Positions 1 through 8,300 of a stretch of DNA of 12,435 nucleotides are shown here, in pieces. The DNA is taken from positions 3,667-16,101 of the forward strand of contig NW_003105169.1 in the NCBI RefSeq assembly GCF_000003605.2. Reading direction: 5' to 3'. The notes beneath the pieces are model-generated. The model saw only the letters and a list, made by a program, of their open reading frames with translations. It was not told the origin of the DNA and ran no database searches. Source of the DNA: Saccoglossus kowalevskii. Taxonomy: Eukaryota; Hemichordata; Enteropneusta; Harrimaniidae. Position 1 is the first letter of the stretch. The number at the start of each line of letters is the position of its first letter. Position numbers and translations under genes: made by a program.

Positions 1-1560
1 ATTTTTGTTTGACAACTTTGCCAATTTTCTGTATATGCTTTGTTAACAAATCATTCTGTTCTCGTGAACAGTTCATGTTGTTCATAATTTTTTGTATTGA
101 AGAGTACCATTGTAAATTGGATTTCCTTTGTTCAAGGTATGCTTGTTTTGTGATATTGTTGGCTGGTAATTTACTGATACGAGTCCAGTATTTTATTAAA
201 TTGATCTGAATATCTACTAAGAGTGGGAATTCTCCTACTTCAGCTCTGCATGCAATGTTTGTCACAAATTTGTTCAGTCCTAGTAGTTGTTTGTAAAAAT
301 TCAATTGTGTTTTTTCTGTTATTGTTTTGTCCCATTTGTTGTAATCTTGAATTTCATGACCCCAGATTTCAGACCCGTACAATAATATTGGTTGAATACA
401 CCTTTTAAAAAGATGGATGAAAGTTCTACAATTTGTTAATGGTGGTAGGAACTGTTTCAATGCATACATTGCTCGGGCTGCTTTATCTGCTAAATTTTGT
501 TTGGCTTCAGTGTAGCAGCCATTTGACTTTATATTTATACCCAGGTAGTTGCACATATCTACACAGGTAATATTTTGTTCATTATAATAGAATTTTTCTG
601 TCTTTTTCAGTGTTCCTCGTCTGAAAATAACAACTTTTGTTTTTGTCAGATTTACCTGGAGTTTCCATTTATGACAATAAACTTCTAAACTGTTTAGTGC
701 TTTTTGTAGACCGTTTTTTGTTTCAGATATTATCACTAGATCATCTGCATAGAATAGGGAACTAATTTTACAGTTATTCAATGTAACTGGACCTAATGAT
801 TCATCTTCTAGTGAATTATTTAAGTCATTAACAAACAAATTAAAAAACATTGGGCTAATGACACAACCCTTGTTTCAAATATGGGTGTTATTTTATTTTT
901 GAAGCGAATGCATGATTTTGTATTTTGATACATATTTTTAATGATGTTATAGATTTTACCATTTATACCATTATTGAGTAATTTATAGAAAAGCCCCTGT
1001 CTCCAGATTTTATTGAATGCTTTTCGAAAGTCTATGAAACATGAGTACAATTTTCCCTTTGATTTCAAGTATTTGTTGACAATAGTTTTCAATACAAATA
1101 TCTGATCTGTAGTACGATATCCCTTACGGAATCCTGCCTGGTTATTGTTTATAATGTTATTATCTTCAGAATATTGACTAATTCTAGTGTTAATTATACT
1201 ACAAAAAGTTTTACCTACACAACTAGAAACAGCTATTCCTCTATAATTTTCTGGGTCAGTTTTTTCTCTTTTTTTGAAGATATGAGAGATAATACTAATA
1301 TTCCAAAGATCTGGATAAATCCAGGATTATATTAAATAATTTGTGTAGTGGCTGAATTAGGAAGTCTGAACTGTATTTAAGCAATTCTGGGCAATAACCA
1401 TCATACATGTATCCTGATGATTTTTTACTCTTTAGTTTTTTAATGGCTAGCCTAATTTCTTTTTCAGATATCTCATTATATTATAATTGTTAAAATGTTC
1501 TTTTACTTGCATAGCTGAGATGTTAGAGATAATCTGTTTTTGAAAAACAGTATTATTATT
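1..1560 (-). pseudogene. LINE reverse transcriptase, frameshifted
   Basis: There are three frames in succession. From about 1500 to 1330, SEKEIRLAIKKLKSKKSSGY runs to LFNIIL. From about 1320 to 870 the fingers and palm follow, with NYRGIAVSS, NQAGFRKGYRTT and the first catalytic Asp in FIDF (Asp codon 1030-1032). From about 870 to 1 the frame runs GCVISPMFFNLFVNDL, then the YADD catalytic pair (740-751), then the thumb and a connecting domain with no stop down to the window edge. The break at about 870 removes the usual VGVRQ residues before GC (deletion plus frameshift). The break at about 1325 is a second indel. The copy cannot encode an active enzyme, although both catalytic motifs survive. 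Confidence 0.85.
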
Positions 1561-1600
1561 ATCAGTAGCATTATTGTCAGTAGCATTGATGTAAAATGAG
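1..1600 (-). mobile_element. Non-LTR (LINE) retrotransposon fragment, antisense to RPGR
   Basis: The minus strand carries an almost complete LINE reverse transcriptase domain running off the window start. The order is right: SEKEIRLAIKKLKSKKSSGY (about 1460-1400), PDLWNISIIS, PENYRGIAVSS, NQAGFRKGYRTTDQI, FIDFRKAF, then YADD (740-751), CNYLGI and a C-terminal region with LLYGSEIWG. The element's 3' end lies left of position 1. Its 5' boundary near 1600 is fuzzy, and I saw no target duplication. The clade is not assignable by eye. It lies upstream of the second RPGR exon, so in intron 1 or just 5' of the gene. Confidence 0.9.
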
Positions 1601-2265
1601 TACATAAAGAGTTTTAACAGCTTTCATGATGATAACAAACAAAATTTATTTTATTTATTAGCGCAATAAACTTGCAAGTCTTTTCCATGGTGGCAGCTCA
1701 GTCTGTTCTTCTGTTATCTCAAGAACCAATTATCAGATTTCAATTAAACTTTGTATATAGATGCTCTGGGCTAATGCTCAGACCTGATTAGTTGTTAGTT
1801 GAAATACATGCTTGTATATTAATTAATTTGCATATTAGTTAGCCAATTTACAGCATGTTCAATTGTATGTTGCATGTACCATTCAACAGGTTTCAATGAA
1901 ACTGGTAAATACATGCTCTGAGATAATACTCAGACCTGAGTTTTACGATACCCCTCACTATCACTGGGACAAATGATGCTTGCATTCACATAGTGTCAAC
2001 TACTTTACTAATCAAAACAATTTTTTGTGATTTAGTGATTTCATATCTGGACATTGCAGTTACAATGAACAACATAATGTAATGAAGTCAGTTGAAATTA
2101 ATTGAAAAAACATTTCTTTGTTTACACTAGTAAATTAAAATGTTGTGCGACAACTGTGCCACCTTTATCTATTCATATTTATCAATTATATTTATGATGC
2201 AAAAATGTACTAACAACATTTATATAAAAAAATAATTAATTCCATTGTATGTTTTACTTTTATAG
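1601..2265 (+). other. Non-coding stretch upstream of RPGR exon 2
   Basis: Apart from the two-copy repeat at 1738-1940, this AT-rich stretch shows no gene. It is presumably the 3' part of RPGR intron 1, ending in the 'tttatag' acceptor. I looked for a short first coding exon (ATG, a few codons, phase-1 donor) but could not choose one on sequence alone. Confidence 0.6.
1738..1940. repeat. Two-copy intronic repeat, about 153-bp period
   Basis: A block of about 50 nt beginning at 1738 (TTTCAATTAAACTTTGTA, later ATGCTCTGGGCTAATGCTCAG) recurs at 1891 (TTTCAATGAAACTGGTAA, later ATGCTCTGAGATAATACTCAG). Both end in ACCTGA. It looks like two diverged monomers of a dispersed tandem repeat. No coding potential is apparent. 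Confidence 0.6.
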
Positions 2266-2391
2266 AAACTGGAGCCATTTTCACGTTTGGCAAGAGTAGG
2301 TTTGCAGATAATTTACCAAGTAAATTTTGGATTCGAAATGACAAAGCCATGCACATATCCTGTGGGGATGAACACTCAGCCATCATAACAG
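2266..2391 (+). CDS. RPGR: RPGR exon, human exon 2 equivalent (126 nt)
   Basis: The acceptor is 'tttatag' before 2266 and the donor is 'gtaaca' at 2392. The exon carries the last two bases of a split codon, 41 codons ([20 protein letters not shown] through HSAIIT) and one base of the next codon. It gives the opening propeller strands plus the RCC1 signature [11 protein letters not shown]. No in-frame ATG precedes TGAIF within the exon, so the start codon lies in an upstream exon, as in vertebrates, where exon 1 encodes only about nine codons. I could not identify that exon in 1-2265. Confidence 0.95.
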
Positions 2392-5300
2392 GTAACAAAT
2401 TCCATAATAATGATGACCTTTAATCAGAGACCACTATATTTCACCTAGGGTTATTGTGAGACTACAATGCCTCTTTCATTTCATTGTGCTTTGTTGTGAT
2501 GGTATGTGGATGTCTTGGAATGTAGTATCCTTCTTATGATTCATACATTGTTATGCAAATTACAAATTAACACATCAATACATTGTTCCCAAGAAAGTAG
2601 AACAAGTCTATATAATTATTCACTACGTTCAATTACCCACCATAGACTCCAGTCAGTCAAAATGACTATTTTGAACTGTAGGCATTAATCAGCGATTCTG
2701 TCAATGACGGAGAGATAGAATCTAGGTCAGGAGAAGCCCCATGACCCAAAGATTCTTTTCGCTTACGTCACCAACCACGTGACCGAGGCCATATGGCGGC
2801 GCCCATACGGCTGGCTAATCACTCTGATTTTCTCTCATCCTCGAATGGAGATGAGATCTAGCGAGCTCTGCCTGGATCACTTGCTTTTTTCCTGTCCGGG
2901 TTTCTAGCTTGGGTTGTTGCCGCTGGGCGGCATGCAACATTGTAGCTGGTAGGATAAGTTTTTCTTGTCATTTTTACCCTCGTGTCGTTTTCCCCTTTGT
3001 GTGTAGCATTTTTCACAAAATTTTTCGCTTCCCTCATGCATGTCGTCTTCATTTTATGCTTGATCTACGTATTTAGAAATGAATAGATGTAATGACAGCT
3101 CCATGACTCGCTGCCGTTTTTTGGTCTGTTCGCTTTCGAGTCGACTGCGCAGTGGTTATATTAAGAATTTACCAGCATAGAATCTGCATCCGTGGCTGCG
3201 TGCAAGGTTCGGGATCTTTGCCTTGAAGGCGTGCGTTTTTTACTGGAGTTCAGAGGCCTGAGATTTTTTTTTCAGAGCTATCAAAATCGATGAGACTGAC
3301 CACGTTGCTCGCATTTTCACAGCAAGGTTCTGCGTCCAGTAAAAATCGGTTAAAGTGAGTTGCCATCTCCTTCGAATCGCCCAGCTGGTCCAAGTATTCG
3401 AATTTTGGGTGCCTCCCCTTTGGGTTAAGCACAGCGCCCTACGTGTTCACCAGGGTGATGAAACAGGTAGTGCTGCTGCTTCACCAAATGTTGGTACACC
3501 TCAATCCGTACCTAGACGACCGGTTACTACACAACCCGGACAAGGGGTTATCAGCCAAACACGTCAAGCTAACACAGGATTTACTTCACCAGTTGGGCTC
3601 TTTAGTAAATCGACAAGTCCTATCTCGCCCCAACGCGCAGTTGATGTTCCTGGGCATGGAGTTTGACATAGAGGTAAGCTTGGTATAACTATTTCAAGCG
3701 TGTTTCTTAGCGCTAAGCAGCCAAGCCGAATGTCTAGTCAGCGTTCCCTCAGTGTCCCTCCGAGAACTAATGCGGATCATCGGAATGATGACCTCGGTTC
3801 GAAGGGTGGTTCCCCAGGCCGCACTACGCAGCCGCCCGGTATAATGCTTGTTGTTACAACGCCGAGCTCTCCTATGGGAACTAGATAGGCGGGGTTTGAT
3901 CTTGGACCAAGTGAAGGAAGCCCTGCCCTGGTTGTCGTCACTGGCCAACCCCGGACAGGGGGCCTCCTTGGATCCACTTGCCGCAGGTATGACTTTGGTA
4001 ACAGATACCTCCCCCCAGGGTTGGGGAGCTCATCTATTGGTCCAACAAGCCCAAAAATATGGCCCCACATTAGTTTCGGGACAACCATATCAACCGGCTC
4101 AAACTGAAAGCAGTGTACTTAGCACTACCACACTTTCTACCCGTAGTTTGAGACCACAGAGTCCTGCTCCACACAGGCAATGCAGCGGTGGTCTCCTTCA
4201 AGAAGGAGTGGGGGACGTGTTCCCCATCGTTGTCAGTCCTAGTGGAGCAAATCCTCCTTTGGTGCCTGGAATACAATGTGGAGCTAACCGCACACCACCT
4301 TCCAGGGGTGAGGAACAGTCTGGCAGACGCCCTTTGAGCCTCTCTAATCAGCACCACTCAAATTTTCGACGTGAAAAATCCTTCCTACTGGCCCCCGCTT
4401 CAGGTAGGCGTCGGCCAGAGCTGGGGGCATTGTCCAATCAAGTTGTGCTAAAGACACAAATGGGGTTTCTCGCCAAGAACCAAATCCAGGACACGATCCT
4501 CACCTGATCATCATCCCCCGGCTGTCAAATTTTTACGGCCCAGAGGGTCAGGAGAAATTGCTTTTCTCTCCGGTTCGAGCACGGAGTTGCTACCAAACCG
4601 TACTAAGGATTCAGGACAGGATGCCAAGCACATATCTTTGTGTTACGGCCCGGGCAGGCAGGATAGGTGGGCCTCCCCAACTTCCATAACCAGGTGGTTT
4701 ACTGCGACTGTATTAGAGGTCTATAATACTTTAACTGCCTTGACACAGAGCTTGCAGAGTACGAGCGCATGAGGTCTGTGTGATTGCTAACTCACTAGTG
4801 CTAGCGTCAGGCGCCCTTCGAGCACACACGGAGGGCAGGCTTCTGGAGAACGCAGAACCTCTTTATCAACTACCACCTAAGAGATACCGAATCCATTGAG
4901 GAGGGTCCTGTCGTAGCAGGTCAGTCTTGGTTTGCTGACCCAGCCCGAACGACCACAAGGGTCCCTGTGCATAAGCAACAAGTCAGTCTCAGCATTTTTT
5001 GCAGACAGATTTCTCTACCATCAGCACTCCCTTGGAAGCTCCCAGGTCCCGCTTTGCGGCCTATGCCCTCATGCATCACTGTTTTGCTCTTTACTTCGAA
5101 AGCTTACTACCACCAGAATTGGGTTGGGGTCTACTTTTCTCGGGCACACCGAACCCTGTCACCGTATCAGCATTTTGGCTTCTTGCTCCGGGGACAGCAC
5201 AGGCAAGGTAAGACACCACCCTTTTTGAGTCTTAACTATGGTGTTGAATGATTACTGTAGAGTGTTTCATCCTGGACTGTGATTGCTCGGAAAACCTGCC

Positions 5301-8300
5301 ACCTATCGGCATCTGACTCTGCCTACAGTTCAAAATAGTCATTTTGACTGACCAGAGTCTATGGTGGATAATTGAACGTAGTGAATTTAGGCAGAGGGTT
5401 CTCCGAACCCGGCTATTCACATAATTCATACCCACCATAGACTCCGGGTCCCTCCCAACCACCCCACTCTTTCCGTAGCGTTGGTTTAAGTCCACGAGGC
5501 AGAGAGAAAGGAACCAGAGTGATTAGCCAGCTGTATGGGCGCCGCCATATGGCCCCGGTCACGTGGTTCGTGATGTAAGGGAAAAGAATCTTGGGGTCAT
5601 TGGGTTTCCCCTGACCTAGATTCTATCTCTCCATCTTTGGCAGAATCGCTGATTAATGCCTACAGTTCAAAATAGTCATTTTGACTGACCGGAGTCTATG
5701 GTTGGTATGAACTATTTGAATAGGCGGGTTTGGAGAACCCTCTGTCTAATTTCATATGTTTATAAGTAATTTGAGAAGTACAAAAAGATTTGTATGAAAG
5801 GCATCTCGACATAAAAAATTGTCTTAACTCAATCAAAATTGTCAACTTTTTATCCAGTGAAAATGTCACTGGAATTTTTCCTGGTGTGAGACACAGATAC
5901 TTTCAGGAATATTTAGTTCCTATGAACACCCAGTCCCTCAATCAAACTGAACATCATTAATTAACAATGTAATTGTAGAGAAAAAATATAAAGTTTTGCC
6001 TCAGAATCGGGATGGAAAGTCGTATTTCCATACATTTTCTTCATTAATTATGACAACTTGAGAGATAACAAGAGCTCAGTTTGTATATGTTACAACCATA
6101 ATCTGCTGAATAGAGGTAATTCATGTAATGGATATAAATATATGTGTACTTGTAATTGGTGAAGCAGAACAAATTGAAAGTTAATTAACTCAAGATATTA
6201 TATAATACAAGGCAAATGGTAAAATGATCTGGAGAAATAATATAACAGGTCACTGACCATCAACTACCATGATCATTGATCATGGTCAAGTCTCTCAACA
6301 AAACATGGTTGACCATGGTCACTAACCATCAACACTCAAGTCTTAATTAATCAATCACAGTCTGTATACTGTGTACTTTTTATTCCTAATTCCTGTATGT
6401 AATAATTTGACAGAGTCTGGTCGTTTGTACACCTTTGGTTCCAATGATTGGGGACAGCTTGGACTTGGTCATATGAAACCAACAACTAAACCTGGATGTG
6501 TCAAATGTAAGTACATGTACATGTATGCATTAATTACCTCCTAGCTTGGTGTGTATATTCCATGTTAAAAACAAAGATTCTTAAAGTTAATATGTTGAGA
6601 TTTTATGGAACTCTATGTTGCACTTGAAAACATGTGAATATGTGTAAATCTGTGGTAGTTATAGTGGGGACTAAGGAAAGGTGAAAGGGCTATCATGCAG
6701 TTTCCATTGCAACATTGTTATATTCCTAAGAATATCGCTAGTGTTTTGACTTTGATACTGTTAGATATGAAAAGCCGCTGCTTCTGGACATACCAGTAAC
6801 TGTTGGTACTGGATGGCAAATGCAAAATTCATGTGTTTGAATCACATACATGTAGTAGCTACCAGTGTAGACATTTACACACTCTCTGTCCATCCAATAC
6901 AGTTTCACTTTTGCGATGTGTGCACCAGCGTGCACACAATCCCTGCTAGTTTGAATAGAATTGCAATTAGAGCAACTCTCTTTTATATCTCAAAAATGTT
7001 ATATTTTAGGGGACCTTTTCTTTATATGTATTGTATATACCGGTAACTCCATAAATCTTGGTGTAAATCAAATAAAATCTCAATGATTTCAGTATATGAT
7101 TGCCACATCACCAACATGGTCGTTCTATTTATTCGTGTCACACAAACAATTAAAACTTGAATACCATTTTAAAAGGATTGGTTTTATTATGGTCACAATG
7201 CAATTTATTCTATTAGTGTAACACATTGTCTGGCTGTATTAGGTACTTGTAAATTCATTATTATATGCATTTCTCTGAAGGATTAGGTTTGCATTCAGGA
7301 AGGTTTAAATTATTGCTGTACTTCTATACCAAAGCAAAGGTCATTACTGTGTAACCACGGATGTCATCAATGTATTTTGTTACCATAGTAACATGATTGA
7401 CAAAGTGTACTTTAAGACCACTTGAGTAAAAAAGATCCTTGTTTGTATATTATTGACCTACTGTTACCCTAGTAACAGTGTAATTTATTAGTCCTCGTTC
7501 GGATGCAGTCCGAAGATGAGGACTTGTGTTTTGATCTCTGTGCGTCCAGACGTGCGTGCGTTCGGACCTGTATCTTAGAAATACCTGGACCAATCACAAT
7601 CAAACTTTACACATACATCATACATGATATTATACATATGCACATCAATTTGTTTCACGATCCCATTCAAAATAGCCGAATGGCAGCCATTTTTGTACTG
7701 AAAAATCATCAAAATTAAGTATTTCTCGGCTGTTTACAGATGGTTTTTGTTCAAACTTAGTATATACATTGGACATTGTAGGACCTTGATGAACATCATT
7801 ATGTTTTTCAGATAAGATTCAAAAGGGCTGACTGGCGCCCATTTTGTTTCAATGAATGGGCTTCTAGAGCCATATCTCTGACATGCTTTGAGAGTTTATA
7901 AATTGCAAGCGACAAAAAAATATTCTACAGTACATCATTTCATAGATATACAAATATATTGGTTTGACGATCATAGTAAAAATGGTCGAATGGTGGCCAT
8001 TTTTGTGCTAAAAAATCATCAAATATCAAGCATTTTTGGCATTTATAGATGGATTTTGTTCAAACTTGGTACATACATTAGACATTACGGGTTCCTGATG
8101 CACGTCATATTATTTTTTAGATTGGAATCAAAATGGCTGACTGGCGGCCATTTTGTTTTAATGAATGGGCTTCTAGGGCCATATCTCTGACTTGCTTTGA
8201 CTGATTATGTTCAAATTTTTAATATTCATTATACATCATGCCATTGATATACTGATGTATTTCTTTGACGATTCTATTAAAATGGCCGAATGGTGGCCAT

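Larger units (their letters stand above)
2619..5748 (+). mobile_element. DIRS-like tyrosine-recombinase retrotransposon, complete in outline but dead
   Basis: Inverted terminal repeats of about 190 bp (2635-2826 and 5515-5705) bracket RT, RNase H and tyrosine recombinase remnants in sense with RPGR. Next to the right repeat, an internal complementary region (5320-5447) repeats both outer ends in opposite orientation. This combination is the hallmark of DIRS elements, as opposed to Ngaro/PAT, which have split direct repeats. The length of about 3.1 kb is roughly half of a full DIRS. The gag-like ORF, the N-terminal half of RT and the methyltransferase domain are missing. The interior is visibly richer in GC and CpG than the AT-rich intron around it. 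It sits wholly in the intron between exons 2 and 3. Confidence 0.88.

Noticed and set aside
820-1092. Minus-strand 90-codon frame as a separate gene
   Set aside because: It is the palm part of the frameshifted LINE reverse transcriptase, not an independent gene.
1-2265. First coding exon of RPGR
   Set aside because: Only about nine codons are expected, and several ATG to phase-1 donor options exist by chance. None could be preferred without transcript data.
3250-3432. Minus-strand 60-codon frame inside the DIRS element
   Set aside because: It overlaps the start of the sense RT remnant and has no recognisable family.
3694-4357. Minus-strand frames of 84 to 103 codons across the DIRS RT and RNase H region
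   Set aside because: They are antisense shadows of recognisable RT and RNase H sequence, caused by the GC-rich composition.
6735-7046. Overlapping frames of 65 and 77 codons on opposite strands
   Set aside because: Both lie in intronic AT-rich sequence and have no recognisable features; mutual antisense overlap suggests chance.
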